Shown one piece after another: positions 34,142-43,108 of a DNA stretch of 64,000 nt. Each line of letters opens with the position of its first letter. Within the stretch, counting starts at the first letter, position 1. Position numbers and translations under genes: made by a program. The notes under the pieces were generated by a model. The model made no database searches. It was given only the letters and a program-made list of their open reading frames with translations, and was not told where the DNA came from. Origin of the DNA: Bacillota bacterium (lineage in GTDB: Bacteria; Bacillota_A; Clostridia; Lachnospirales; Lachnospiraceae); the NCBI GenBank assembly GCA_023407175.1, contig JAEYMU010000035.1:62001-126000 (forward strand). Reading direction: 5' to 3'.

Positions 34142-36288
34142 TATGCACACCCCTTTGGTCTTTCTCCGTTGAACCATCTTTTTATCGGAATCATATATCC
34201 CCATGAATTGCCTAACTCTGCATCCGTAGCAGAAGGGATATTGTGGAGTTTAATTGTTGATGTCATGATTGCTTCAAACATTGCAACCTCTTCCCTTGTG
34301 ATATCCTTTGGAACACGGTAAAGCAATTCGTCATGGATTGTCCCTAACAGGGCAAAGGTACGTCCTTTTGTGGAAAGCTTCTTACATAACTGATTGCCTT
34401 TAATCATACAAAGCTTGGTCTGCATTGCTGACGTTCCCTGTATTTTTGCATTCGTGGAGTAGGTATCGTAAACCCTCTTTGGGTTCTCACCTTTGAAGAA
34501 TGGTAGCCTTCTCTTACGAGTGATCCGGTAACCGTCTATAATTAATTCCATTTCCACGAATCCGTCTTTACAAGCCTGTTTGGTATTATCTTCGGTAAAC
34601 TTTGCAATAGCAGGGAAAGTGGCTTTAAACTTGTCAAGCATCGCCTGTGCTTCCTTTGAAGTTATACCAAGACTTCCACCAAGGGTAGTAGCACCCATTC
34701 CGTACATAATCGCAAGTACAACTACCTTGAAAGTTTTTCTTTCCTTTGTATCGCTACCATCTTCCTTCTTATAACATTCCTCATAAGGCTTTCCGTAAAA
34801 CTCGGCTGCAAGGGTAGCATAAAGGTCTTTGCCATTATTGTAGTTTTCAACAAGGATTGGTTCTTGCGTGTAGTGGGTTAGCATTCTTGGTTCTTGGGCA
34901 GAGAAGTCTAAGCCAAGGATAAGGCTATCTTCATCAACACAGAACATCTTTCTTGCTTCATACGGTTGTTGTTGCAGATTGGGTTCTACAGAAGAGAAGC
35001 GACCTGTCCTTGCACCGTTCTGATTAAAGCTACCGTGAAGCTTTCCATCCTTCTGAATTAAGTCACCCATCTTAGCAACGAATCCGCTTAACTGTTTACT
35101 TTGAACCTTCCATTCATTCAGTAACATGATAATCGGATGGGTTTTGTAAGGCTTCAAATCATCCTTGCCTGTAGCACTAAGCTTTGGACTGACATATCTT
35201 TGTAGAGCAGGAAGAAGTTGTGCCGGACTACCAAAGTTGATATCACCTAACTTCTTTTTTAATTCAGCTTCAAGTCTTGGGATTTCAGCTTCTAGGAAAT
35301 TCTTCTGATTTGCAACTTCCTCCATATCGATAATGAAGCCTTCTCTTTCCATTTCCCATACAACTCTGACAAGAGGTTGTTCTACCAACTTATAGTAGTT
35401 ATACAAAGCTTCAAAAGTTGGGAGATACTTCATTTCAAACTCATACAGCAGCCATGTAACATGAGTATCTTTGCAACCATAATACCTTGCATACTTTAAT
35501 GGTACTGTGTTGAATTTACAGTTCTTCCCGAAGAGTACATCAAATCGGTCCGAAGGGATTTTAAGATATTTGGTAACCAAGTCCTTCAACTTGTAGGACA
35601 TTTCATTTTCGTTCAGAAGCTTCATGATTTCTTGTACATCATGGATAGTGCCTTTAATCTCAATTCCATAATTGAAGAATTGGTGCATATCGAATGTGGC
35701 ATTTGCTAAGATATAAGCCTTTTCATTATAGGAAAGGACTTCTTTAATTACACCCCACGCATACTCGATATTTTCCACGTTACCTTCATCATGTGCTAAC
35801 GGAATGTAGTAATGCTGATTCGCAACAGGGGCAGTAAATGATACACCAACAATAATGTCTTTTCCGTAAAGGTTAAGTCCTGTCGTTTCGGTATCTACTG
35901 AAATAATTACTTCTTTGATAAGGGTTTCCTTCATGATATCTAACTCGGATACTAATAAAACCAAGCTGTAGTAGTCGGGGGTTTCCTCAACCAACTTATC
36001 TAATTTTTCCTGTCGGGTGATTTCCTGCAAGTGTACCCATATGCGTAAGGCTTCGGCTTTGCTGAAACTCTTTCCTTCGCATCCAATCTCTCTACCAACC
36101 TTGCCGTCTTGTAATGCTTTGAATACTTCCCCTAACTTTGCCTTGTCAGCATCGGAATTTTTCATCCCCCGGATTTTTTCCCAAGCTTCTTCCATAGTGA
36201 GTATTTTTTTATGCTTTTTAGCTTGCACTTTATTGATAACATCCGTTTTATCAGTGGTTTTAGTTTGAAAGTTTACGTCTAATGTCAT
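34141..36288 (-). CDS. Phage DNA polymerase, family A with 3'-5' exonuclease
   Basis: The replicative polymerase. The 715-residue protein (close to the roughly 700 of T7 gp5) has an exonuclease domain with VDTETTGLN near residue 150, NATFDMHQF and the YYGCKDTHVTWLL Exo III region. The polymerase domain carries motif A (LDFSAQEPRMLTH), motif B (RKTFKVVVLAIMYGMGATTL) and motif C (IHDELLYRV). The first 110 residues are an extra helical region. It is the first gene after promoter P3. The DnaB-like helicase and its loader lie just upstream, which is a mixed replisome design. Confidence 0.93.
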   Translation of the reverse strand: MTLDVNFQTKTTDKTDVINKVQAKKHKKILTMEEAWEKIRGMKNSDADKAKLGEVFKALQDGKVGREIGCEGKSFSKAEALRIWVHLQEITRQEKLDKLVEETPDYYSLVLLVSELDIMKETLIKEVIISVDTETTGLNLYGKDIIVGVSFTAPVANQHYYIPLAHDEGNVENIEYAWGVIKEVLSYNEKAYILANATFDMHQFFNYGIEIKGTIHDVQEIMKLLNENEMSYKLKDLVTKYLKIPSDRFDVLFGKNCKFNTVPLKYARYYGCKDTHVTWLLYEFEMKYLPTFEALYNYYKLVEQPLVRVVWEMEREGFIIDMEEVANQKNFLEAEIPRLEAELKKKLGDINFGSPAQLLPALQRYVSPKLSATGKDDLKPYKTHPIIMLLNEWKVQSKQLSGFVAKMGDLIQKDGKLHGSFNQNGARTGRFSSVEPNLQQQPYEARKMFCVDEDSLILGLDFSAQEPRMLTHYTQEPILVENYNNGKDLYATLAAEFYGKPYEECYKKEDGSDTKERKTFKVVVLAIMYGMGATTLGGSLGITSKEAQAMLDKFKATFPAIAKFTEDNTKQACKDGFVEMELIIDGYRITRKRRLPFFKGENPKRVYDTYSTNAKIQGTSAMQTKLCMIKGNQLCKKLSTKGRTFALLGTIHDELLYRVPKDITREEVAMFEAIMTSTIKLHNIPSATDAELGNSWGYMIPIKRWFNGERPKGCA

Positions 36289-36319
36289 TTGTGACCACTC
36301 CTTTTCTTGTTATACTGAT

Positions 36320-36348
36320 TAATCGAAACGGTTAAAAAGAATGGGACA
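36320..36348 (-). promoter_or_regulatory. Phage promoter motif P3 (leftward)
   Basis: Minus strand: TGTCCC (36348-36343), 16-nt spacer, TCGATTA (36326-36320), then ATCAGTATAA. Lies 32 nt before the polymerase gene. Confidence 0.78.
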
Positions 36349-36397
36349 TGATTGCATAAAAAAAAAGAGAGTGGATTTTTATTCCACCCTCAATTTA

Positions 36398-37738
36398 TTA
36401 GAAACCATACTCTATAGCTATTCTTGAAAACTCGTCTTGGCAAGGTTCGTATACCAACCCAACTTGGGGAAGATAAATTCCTTCAATAATCTGACCTTCT
36501 CCACCTTGCCTACCTTTGCCCAACTCAACACGGAAAGTACCATCACAGGTATCTAAGCCAATAACCATAGAAGCATCTTCTAATACTGCCTTGGTTTTCT
36601 TAATCTCTGCACGAACCGGAACTCTTAATTCACGGTTACCTTCATCATCCCTATCATCCTTAACTTCATCTGCCTGTGTGATCACATGAAGGACTACTTG
36701 GTGACTACCTGCGAGGTGTCGCAATTTCTTGGAAGTGTTTGCCACATCGCCACCTGCGACCTTGGAAGTATTGGACTCGAAATCCATGTAATAGATGGGG
36801 TCAAGTACCACGATATCGGCTTTTGTCTGTAAGATATCAGCTTCTAACTGCTTGCAGGAACGCAATTGGAAATCTATATCATCAACGGCACGAATAACCA
36901 ATTTTCCTTTTAGGGTTGAATTAAGGTTTCTAAGGAAGTCTTTGAAGTTATCTTCATCATTAATGGTAAGATTACCCTTCATCAATTTGTTTGCATCAAA
37001 GCCTGCAAGCACTTCTTCACCGTTTTGAATACTTTTGGATAATTTGTGTTTAGCACTAACGTAAGCATATGCCCTTGATAACCATTCGAACTTGGGCATT
37101 TCCATTGCCCATACAAGTACGGTTGCACCTTGTAGGCAAGCCTCCAGACATTCCACCATTGTAAAGATGGACTTACCCCTACCACTCCTAGCATACCATG
37201 TGTACATATTACCACTTGTGTATTCGGGCATTGATGAAAAGGCTGATTTCCATGTTTTGTTAGATTTACCTGCTTTACGGTTTTCATATTCAACAAGGAA
37301 GCCGTCTATGTCCATTGCCATATCTGTACCTATCTTGGTACGGTAGTCGGCACGCTGCTTGATGTAGGATAACTCGTCCACCATGAAGTCGATAAATTTG
37401 ATACCGTCCAACTCTTCAAACATCGACGTAGCCTTGGATTGCATGAACTGTTGTACCCTCAATTGTGTAGTATATGACTTAATCTGTGATGTAAGAAATT
37501 CATAGGAATCCTGTACCTGTGGACGAAAGTTGAAGTTTTCACATTCAGCCGTTACGGTACGGTAATCGGGGCAATGGTTTCTATTTTTTTCTGCATATTC
37601 TGTTATGAACTTGAATACGTCTTTTTCTCCTTGGGTAACGAAGTCCTCTGCTGTGATGCCATACTTAATTAATGCAGCTGCATCATTTTCTTCTATAACC
37701 TTACTTAATAAAAACTCTCCAAAATATGTTGTACTCAT
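36398..37738 (-). CDS. DnaB-like replicative helicase
   Basis: Unwinds DNA at the phage fork. The 446-residue RecA-like ATPase has P-loop SGRGKS at residues 185-190, Walker B in IVVLDPIYYMD near 310, and an arginine-finger-like FRVELGKGRQGGEG near 415. The N-terminal region (about 1-150) fits the DnaB N-terminal helical domain. It lies 25 nt downstream of the loader gene and is transcribed with it. Confidence 0.88.
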   Translation of the reverse strand: MSTTYFGEFLLSKVIEENDAAALIKYGITAEDFVTQGEKDVFKFITEYAEKNRNHCPDYRTVTAECENFNFRPQVQDSYEFLTSQIKSYTTQLRVQQFMQSKATSMFEELDGIKFIDFMVDELSYIKQRADYRTKIGTDMAMDIDGFLVEYENRKAGKSNKTWKSAFSSMPEYTSGNMYTWYARSGRGKSIFTMVECLEACLQGATVLVWAMEMPKFEWLSRAYAYVSAKHKLSKSIQNGEEVLAGFDANKLMKGNLTINDEDNFKDFLRNLNSTLKGKLVIRAVDDIDFQLRSCKQLEADILQTKADIVVLDPIYYMDFESNTSKVAGGDVANTSKKLRHLAGSHQVVLHVITQADEVKDDRDDEGNRELRVPVRAEIKKTKAVLEDASMVIGLDTCDGTFRVELGKGRQGGEGQIIEGIYLPQVGLVYEPCQDEFSRIAIEYGF

Positions 37739-37763
37739 GTCCGTTTCTCCTTCTCTAAGTCGG

Positions 37764-38492
37764 TTATCTCATTCCTCTGAACGAAACTCCGTTTATCTCA
37801 ATCACTACACACAAGTCCTTCATCCTGTCGTAGAGTCTTTGGTCATAGGTATCTGCCATATTTTGAATAGGCAAGTTTGATGTATAAATAGAAGGTAGTT
37901 GTTGCACCGTTCTGTGATTAATGATAGTGTGCAAATCCCCTCGGAAGGCTTCGGTTGCGTTACGAAGTCCGATATCATCAAAGGCTACCAAGGAAGCTTT
38001 CTTTGCAATTTCTAACCTTCTGTAATACTCCCGACTTGCTTCTTCCCTTACGTCCTGTGGGATGCCTTGGCGATTGAAACGGTTGAATAATTCCTGCAAC
38101 TCATTTACATCAAGGAAGAATGTCGGGTAATCTACAGGCTTGCGTCCCTCCTTCCAAGAAAGTAAAACGTGTGCTATGTGGTATTCGTTCAGAAGGGCAG
38201 ATGCCGTTGTTGTTTTTCCTGTTCCTGTACTTTCACTCCAAAGATATAAGGACTTTATTCTATCCTTGGTACTCTCAATTTCTTTGAACATTTTTTTGAA
38301 GCTTTCTACATAAGCACCAAACTTCTTCTGTTCAAACGGTATATCTGAAATTAATGTGTATTGGTATTCGGCAGGGACTTTACTAGAAGCGATGCGACCA
38401 CCATTACCACTCTGACCATGAAATAAAATGCAAGCCGATGTCGGGTGAGTGTGTTCCTTACCAAACTTTTTACATAATAAGCATTTAACCAT
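37764..38492 (-). CDS. DnaC-like helicase loader ATPase
   Basis: An AAA+ ATPase that loads the replicative helicase. The 242-residue protein has a Cys/His cluster at the start (C4, C7, H14, C21) that may bind zinc. P-loop ESTGTGKT is at residues 87-94, Walker B (SLVAFDDIGL) near 175, and a sensor-like YTSNLPI near 220. It is directly followed by the helicase, as in many phages. Confidence 0.88.
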   Translation of the reverse strand: MVKCLLCKKFGKEHTHPTSACILFHGQSGNGGRIASSKVPAEYQYTLISDIPFEQKKFGAYVESFKKMFKEIESTKDRIKSLYLWSESTGTGKTTTASALLNEYHIAHVLLSWKEGRKPVDYPTFFLDVNELQELFNRFNRQGIPQDVREEASREYYRRLEIAKKASLVAFDDIGLRNATEAFRGDLHTIINHRTVQQLPSIYTSNLPIQNMADTYDQRLYDRMKDLCVVIEINGVSFRGMR

Positions 38493-38506
38493 TTAAAAAA
38501 TCCTCC

Positions 38507-38899
38507 TTAGAAATATGTTTCAACATCTGCCTGTGGTGTCTGCTGTAGCTGTTCTCTCAATTCTTGTATTTTGGATTTCTTTACGTCCTGTTGTAGTACC
38601 CTCGGAAGAACGGATGCCTTCATATAAGAGATCATAAAACCTACGTTGCATGTGGGGTACTTATCTGACCCCTTGTGTGACTTGACGCATTCTTCAAAAA
38701 ATTTCTTTGTAGTTTCGTTACCGTATTCCTTCGTGAAGTTTTTTAACATACTGTTTTCAACCATCACGTTATTACTCACACAGGGGATACCGTACTTCTC
38801 CTTGTTAAGATGCTTTACATATTCACGGAATGTTGTACCGTTCCAATCCTCTATTGGGCAACTTCGAAAATCCTTTGTATCAACCTTTGCTTTAGCCAT
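38507..38899 (-). CDS. Phage hypothetical protein at head of replication operon
   Basis: A 130-residue protein (start MAKAKVDTKDFRSCPIEDWN) with no family I recognise. A helical basic C-terminal part ends in QTPQADVETYF. The ATG at 38899 is preferred because AAAGGAG lies 9 nt upstream. A TTG at 38959 would sit almost on its own ribosome site. It is the first gene behind P4 and is followed by the loader and helicase, so a replication-initiation or ssDNA-binding accessory role is plausible but unproven. Confidence 0.65.
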   Translation of the reverse strand: MAKAKVDTKDFRSCPIEDWNGTTFREYVKHLNKEKYGIPCVSNNVMVENSMLKNFTKEYGNETTKKFFEECVKSHKGSDKYPTCNVGFMISYMKASVLPRVLQQDVKKSKIQELREQLQQTPQADVETYF

Positions 38900-38925
38900 A
38901 ATCACAATCTCCTTTACAAGCAATT

Positions 38926-38942
38926 TATCTGCTTTGCAGATA
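38926..38942. promoter_or_regulatory. 5' UTR hairpin, copy 1
   Basis: TATCTGC-TTT-GCAGATA. The same hairpin, with identical flanks AATT and GTT, appears at 52432-52448. Both copies lie just downstream of a phage promoter motif, so they would form at the 5' end of the mRNA. Confidence 0.6.
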
Positions 38943-38978
38943 GTTTCTTTTATTTCCAAACTCCTGTTTACAAGTAAT

Positions 38979-39007
38979 TTATCGATTGAGGTCAGGATAA
39001 TGGGACA
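38979..39007 (-). promoter_or_regulatory. Phage promoter motif P4 (leftward)
   Basis: Minus strand: TGTCCC (39007-39002), 16-nt spacer, TCGATAA (38985-38979). Divergent from P5; drives the replication operon. Confidence 0.7.
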
Positions 39008-39106
39008 AATGGCGGTAAACTTTTTAAACGAATTTTAGCCTATTTGAGTTTCTTCCTATATAAACAGAAAAAGCCGTTTTGGATTTTTAAAAACTTGTTT
39101 TGGAAA

Positions 39107-39135
39107 TGTCCCGATACGGATTCCCCACTCGATTA
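39107..39135 (+). promoter_or_regulatory. Phage promoter motif P5 (rightward)
   Basis: TGTCCC (39107-39112), 16-nt spacer, TCGATTA (39129-39135), then GATAGTATAAGGG. Drives the SSB-like gene. Confidence 0.78.
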
Positions 39136-39190
39136 GATAGTATAAGGGCAGACAAATCCCCTTAAATAATATTAAAAGGTGGAATTAGAA

Positions 39191-39937
39191 ATGGGTAAAG
39201 GTGTATTAGAAATGAACAGTAACAGTAATAGCGGTAACAACGAAGAGAAAGCATCTGCGTTGCGTTTCCTCAAAGAAGGGGAAAGCATTATCGTAGGACT
39301 TCCCTCTTCAAAAGAGTTTTATTTGAAACAAACCGTTTCAGTTTATGACTCCGTTAACAACTGTCCTGTTATCCTTCCAACTGTTGTAGAAAAGGAAGAT
39401 AAGACTTTGTATGATGCGGTAGTTAAAGAATTATGGGAGGATTACAACAAAGTTAAGAAGGATGATGATGCGAGAAAGAAAGTCCTTAACAAAATTAATG
39501 CATTAAAAAGACAGGATACCGTTTACTTTGGTATGAAAGATATCAATACAGGTGAGGACATCATCTTGTCAATGGGTATCAACTTAGAGGAAGGTAGACA
39601 GAACAAAGCAGGAAACAATTTCTACCAAGGAATTACTAAGTTGGAGAAACAGTTAAAGAAATTCCCTCTTGAAATCACTAAAGGAAGCAAAGGTGCTTGG
39701 ACAATCATTCCTTATATGGATGATTTAACCGACGAACAAACAGCCAACTTCAAAGCCGTTACTGAATTATCCGAGGAAGTTTATGAAGGTGTTTTCTTTA
39801 GAAGTAGTGAAGAAAAACAGTCTTCGGATATCAGAAAATTTGGTGCTAAGTTTGGCTTTGATGTAACAAGAGTTGGTATTTCCGAAGGAACAACTGTTAC
39901 TGATGATAGTGGCATTGAGGAAGAATTACCCTTCTAA
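39191..39937 (+). CDS. Single-stranded DNA-binding-type protein
   Basis: A 248-residue protein (MGKGVLEMNSNSNSGNNEEK...). The central region is not a textbook OB-fold by eye. The C-terminus (DSGIEEELPF) is the acidic Pro-Phe tip that SSBs use to recruit partner proteins. It is first in the rightward replication/lysis operon, opposite the helicase and polymerase operon, which fits SSB. The ATG at 39191 follows AAAGGTGG; a GTG at 39179 overlaps that site. The functional call rests on the tail and context. Confidence 0.65.
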   Translation: MGKGVLEMNSNSNSGNNEEKASALRFLKEGESIIVGLPSSKEFYLKQTVSVYDSVNNCPVILPTVVEKEDKTLYDAVVKELWEDYNKVKKDDDARKKVLNKINALKRQDTVYFGMKDINTGEDIILSMGINLEEGRQNKAGNNFYQGITKLEKQLKKFPLEITKGSKGAWTIIPYMDDLTDEQTANFKAVTELSEEVYEGVFFRSSEEKQSSDIRKFGAKFGFDVTRVGISEGTTVTDDSGIEEELPF

Positions 39938-39994
39938 TAAGGTGGGGGATTAATTTCCCCCTAACCTTTAAATTACTTAATTGAGGTGAGGTGA

Positions 39995-40651
39995 ATGTCC
40001 GTGATTGTAGTGGGTGGAATGATAGGACTTGGTAAAACAAGTGTTTCTGAATTATTGGCAAAAGAGTTTGGCAGTACAGTATTTTACGAAAGTGTGGACG
40101 ATAACCCGATACTACCGCTATTCTATACGGCTAGTAAAGAGGAAATCGAACTAAAAAGATATCCATTTTTACTGCAACTGTACTTTTTGCAAACTAGGTT
40201 TCAAGCAATCAAAAAGGCTTATGCTGCTAGTAATAATATCCTCGACAGAAGCATCTATGAGGATTGGTACTTTGCTTATGTCAACCATAAGTTAGGAAGA
40301 ATTAATGCTTTAGAGTTTTCTGTTTATGAGGGTCTTTTAAATGAAATGATGAAAGAAATTGATGGACTTCCATATAAAAAATCCCCCGACTTAATGGTTT
40401 ACTTAAAGGCTTCCTTCGAAACGGTTATATTTCGTATAGGATTAAGAGGAAGGGATTTTGAACAAAACCAAGAATTGATCGAATACTATCGTACATTATG
40501 TCAAGGTTACGATGAATGGGTTACCAAGCATTATACTGCAAGCAATGTGGTAGTAATTGATATGGATGTAATAGATATCGTGGATAGTGTAGAGGACAGA
40601 GAAACAGTGATTAAAGCCGTTAAAGACGGATTACGAATAAGGGGAAATTAA
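39995..40651 (+). CDS. Deoxynucleoside kinase (dAK/dGK family)
   Basis: Salvages deoxynucleosides to dNMPs. The 218-residue protein has a P-loop (GMIGLGKTSVSELLAKEFG), a substrate-binding LDRSIYEDWYFA (ERS/DRS motif), and the arginine lid RIGLRGRDFEQ. These features place it in the deoxyadenosine/deoxyguanosine kinase family. It partners functionally with the thymidine kinase and dNMP kinase of the leftward operon. Confidence 0.9.
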   Translation: MSVIVVGGMIGLGKTSVSELLAKEFGSTVFYESVDDNPILPLFYTASKEEIELKRYPFLLQLYFLQTRFQAIKKAYAASNNILDRSIYEDWYFAYVNHKLGRINALEFSVYEGLLNEMMKEIDGLPYKKSPDLMVYLKASFETVIFRIGLRGRDFEQNQELIEYYRTLCQGYDEWVTKHYTASNVVVIDMDVIDIVDSVEDRETVIKAVKDGLRIRGN

Positions 40652-41341
40652 ATGTACAATGACAAATTAAATGCTGAACGGATTAGTGGGTTACACCCCA
40701 GAGTACAGGTGTTAGCAGATAAATTCTTAGAACTATGTGATAAAGCAGGTTACAACATATTAATTACTTCCGGTTACCGTTCTATAGAAGAACAAAATAA
40801 AAAATATGCACAGGGACGTACAACGGCAGGTGGCATAATCACTAACGCAAAAGGTGGTTCTAGCTACCATAATTACAGACTAGCTTTTGACTTTGTACCC
40901 ATTAAAAATAATAAGGCTGATTGGGACGATTTAGAAACATTTAGGAAAATCGGTGCTATAGGCAAATCCGTTGGTTTAGAATGGGGTGGAGATTTTAAGA
41001 CAATTGTAGATATGCCGCATTTTCAGTATAGTGGTGGTCTTAGTATTAGTCAGTTAAAAGCAGGGGCAAAGCTTCCCGAAGCATCAAAGCCTGTTGTAAA
41101 ACCTGCACCTGTTATAAAACCAACTCCTGTAAAAGTAACCAAACCTGCTATTGTATATGGTGAGGTAACAGCATCTGCACTAAATGTCCGTAACGGTAAA
41201 ACCACTAATGCAAAGGTTATCGGTGTTTTAAAGAAAGGTGAGAAAATCAAATTAGATAAAAAAATTGGTGATTGGTACAGTATCTACTATGGAACTAACG
41301 GTGGATTCGTATCAGCGAAATATATAAAAATTGCAAGTTAA
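40652..41341 (+). CDS. Endolysin: M15 L-Ala-D-Glu/D-Ala peptidase with SH3 domain
   Basis: Cuts peptide cross-links at lysis. The 229-residue protein has an M15C/VanY-like domain: SSYHNYRLAFDF (SxHxxGxAxD zinc motif, with Arg in place of Gly) and the MPHFQY second His. A Pro/Lys/Val linker (about 143-168) follows, then a bacterial SH3 domain (ASALNVRNGKTTNAKVIGVL). The zinc ligands are intact. A holin candidate follows 17 nt later, forming a lysis cassette in the early/middle region. Confidence 0.9.
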   Translation: MYNDKLNAERISGLHPRVQVLADKFLELCDKAGYNILITSGYRSIEEQNKKYAQGRTTAGGIITNAKGGSSYHNYRLAFDFVPIKNNKADWDDLETFRKIGAIGKSVGLEWGGDFKTIVDMPHFQYSGGLSISQLKAGAKLPEASKPVVKPAPVIKPTPVKVTKPAIVYGEVTASALNVRNGKTTNAKVIGVLKKGEKIKLDKKIGDWYSIYYGTNGGFVSAKYIKIAS

Positions 41342-41358
41342 TTTGGAGGAGTATTTGA

Positions 41359-41565
41359 ATGAAAAAACAGCCAAGTATATTAATAGCGTTTATTGCCTTA
41401 ATCGGCATTGTTGTATTCGGGGCATTGATGGTTGGTATAATGGCTTTATTGCTTCAATGGGCATTAGGGTTATTCGGGGTTATGCTTACGTTCATGCAAT
41501 CCGTTGTAATCGTTGTTGTTATAGATATTGTTATTGCAATATTTAAGCCATGCAAGAAGGATTAG
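41359..41565 (+). CDS. Holin candidate
   Basis: A 68-residue protein with two hydrophobic helices (about residues 7-31 and 36-60), a Lys-rich start and a KPCKKD tail, the size and charge pattern of class II holins. GGAGG precedes the ATG. Its place directly after an endolysin supports the call; sequence alone does not prove it. Confidence 0.65.
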   Translation: MKKQPSILIAFIALIGIVVFGALMVGIMALLLQWALGLFGVMLTFMQSVVIVVVIDIVIAIFKPCKKD

Positions 41566-41577
41566 GAGGTACAGAAG

Positions 41578-41745
41578 TTGGACGCTAATTTTACTAATCA
41601 CCTAAACGGTGTTGTGGTTAAGGAAATGCAAAAGTACATCGAGGAATTGGAGAAAGCAAACGTATTCTTTCAAGAGATTATTACCGAGAACAATATTGAC
41701 ATCAACAAGTATATTAATCAACCTGCAACAGAAGAAACCTTGTAA
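41578..41745 (+). CDS. Small phage protein after the holin
   Basis: A 55-residue helical protein starting with TTG, 8 nt after AGGAGG (MDANFTNHLNGVVVKEMQKY). It contains an amphipathic coiled-coil segment and ends just before a terminator. It may be a lysis regulator (antiholin or spanin-like role is speculation), or unrelated. Confidence 0.6.
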   Translation: MDANFTNHLNGVVVKEMQKYIEELEKANVFFQEIITENNIDINKYINQPATEETL

Positions 41746-41758
41746 ATAAGGTACTTTA

Positions 41759-41789
41759 GGCTAGGGGAGAAATCCTCTAGTCTTTTTTT
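41759..41789 (+). terminator. Terminator of the SSB-lysis operon
   Basis: A 10-bp stem with a GAAA loop (GGCTAGGGGA/TCCTCTAGTC) and seven T. The stretch 41790-42106 has no gene; it holds promoter P6 and the primase leader. Confidence 0.85.
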
Positions 41790-41976
41790 ATTTCTGTGCC
41801 GGATACAAGTATTGCGAATTTACAGAACCAACCGCATTTAAAAAGGGAAATAGGTGTGTATAGGGGATAATCCTGCCTCTGTGTTACTGTAAAACTTTTT
41901 AAAAAAATAAAGATACAACAATATATTATTGCGGAAATTCTAGTTTAAACTTACCAAAAACTTCATATAGCGGTTT

Positions 41977-42005
41977 TGTCCCATCAACTCCCCTCAAATC
42001 GATTA
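41977..42005 (+). promoter_or_regulatory. Phage promoter motif P6 (rightward)
   Basis: TGTCCC (41977-41982), 16-nt spacer, TCGATTA (41999-42005), then GCAAGTATC. Lies 102 nt before the primase gene. Confidence 0.75.
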
Positions 42006-42106
42006 GCAAGTATCTAGTCGAAATGGGGGGTTTTTTTATTTCCCCAAATAGCATCAACCCAAATGGCGTGGTGTGATCCTCGACAACCAGTAAAGGAGAA
42101 AAGGAA

Positions 42107-43099
42107 ATGTTAACCAGCATGTGGGTAGGTCACATTCGATTATCAGTAGACGTTACGGAAGAACTTCAACCGTATTTTGAGGGTTACAAGGTCAGATGGA
42201 CGGAAGAAAAACTGTCTGCACCCTCCCCTTTCAGAAACGATAAATCACCATCATTTTTCGTAAATCTCTGCCACTTAGAGGACAAAGAGGTTGCAGGTAC
42301 TTGGATAGATTCGGGGGCATCTGAAACTGACCCCTACAGAAGTGGGAAGTTAGAAAAAATCTTGGCTTACCTAAGAAATGAGTCAGAGGAAGAAACGGTT
42401 GCCTACCTGTGTGAGAAGTACGGCTATCACGATTACGACAGGCTTACGTTGCACCTGGATTTCAAATTGAAAAAGGTTTGGAAACCTTTGCTGTTCCAAG
42501 GTGAGGAATTTGCCTTTGACTACTTGGGCGGTAGGGGTATCTCACAGGAAGTTATCCGTAACGCAGGTGTCATGGACTTGGGCGATAAGGTTGCCTTTCA
42601 TTGGTACTCACCTAATGGAGTTGTGGAAGCAATCAAATACCGTTTCAAGGACACCAAGACCTTCTACTACGAGAAGGGTGGCAAACGGCTGAATGAGAAG
42701 CTTTACAACCTAAGAAGGGTTTATGAGAAGCCATTCAAAGCCCTGTGGATATGCGAAGGGGAAACGGATGCCTTAACGGTAGAAACAGGCTGTAGGGATT
42801 GTATCGGTATCGCATTAGGCGGTGCTTCATTCTCGGATTGCCAAAAAGACCTTGTGCTAAGGACAGGTATTCCAAACGTGGTTATCGCAACTGACAACGA
42901 CAAACAGGGTGAAGCCGTGGCACAAACACTTATTGCTAAACTTAACGGTTATGTCCGTCTGTACAGGATTCAGATGAAAAGCTGCAAGGATGTTAACGAG
43001 TATTTCCAAAGGTGTAAGCAATTACCTAATGTCAATGAAATCCAGTTAAATCAAGGGTTTGATTTGATGTCAACACAACGGTTGTTGGATGTTAAGTAA
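42107..43099 (+). CDS. Toprim-domain DNA primase
   Basis: Makes RNA primers at the phage fork. The 330-residue protein has an N-terminal primase-like region (SPFRNDKSPSFFVNLC) without the usual CHC2 zinc cysteines. The Toprim domain follows: ICEGETDAL near residue 217 (catalytic Glu) and IATDNDKQGEA near 265 (metal-binding DxD). It has no helicase domain, so it works with the separate DnaB-like helicase. AAAGGAG and AAAGG precede the ATG. Confidence 0.88.
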   Translation: MLTSMWVGHIRLSVDVTEELQPYFEGYKVRWTEEKLSAPSPFRNDKSPSFFVNLCHLEDKEVAGTWIDSGASETDPYRSGKLEKILAYLRNESEEETVAYLCEKYGYHDYDRLTLHLDFKLKKVWKPLLFQGEEFAFDYLGGRGISQEVIRNAGVMDLGDKVAFHWYSPNGVVEAIKYRFKDTKTFYYEKGGKRLNEKLYNLRRVYEKPFKALWICEGETDALTVETGCRDCIGIALGGASFSDCQKDLVLRTGIPNVVIATDNDKQGEAVAQTLIAKLNGYVRLYRIQMKSCKDVNEYFQRCKQLPNVNEIQLNQGFDLMSTQRLLDVK

Positions 43100-43108
43100 G
43101 GATGTGGT

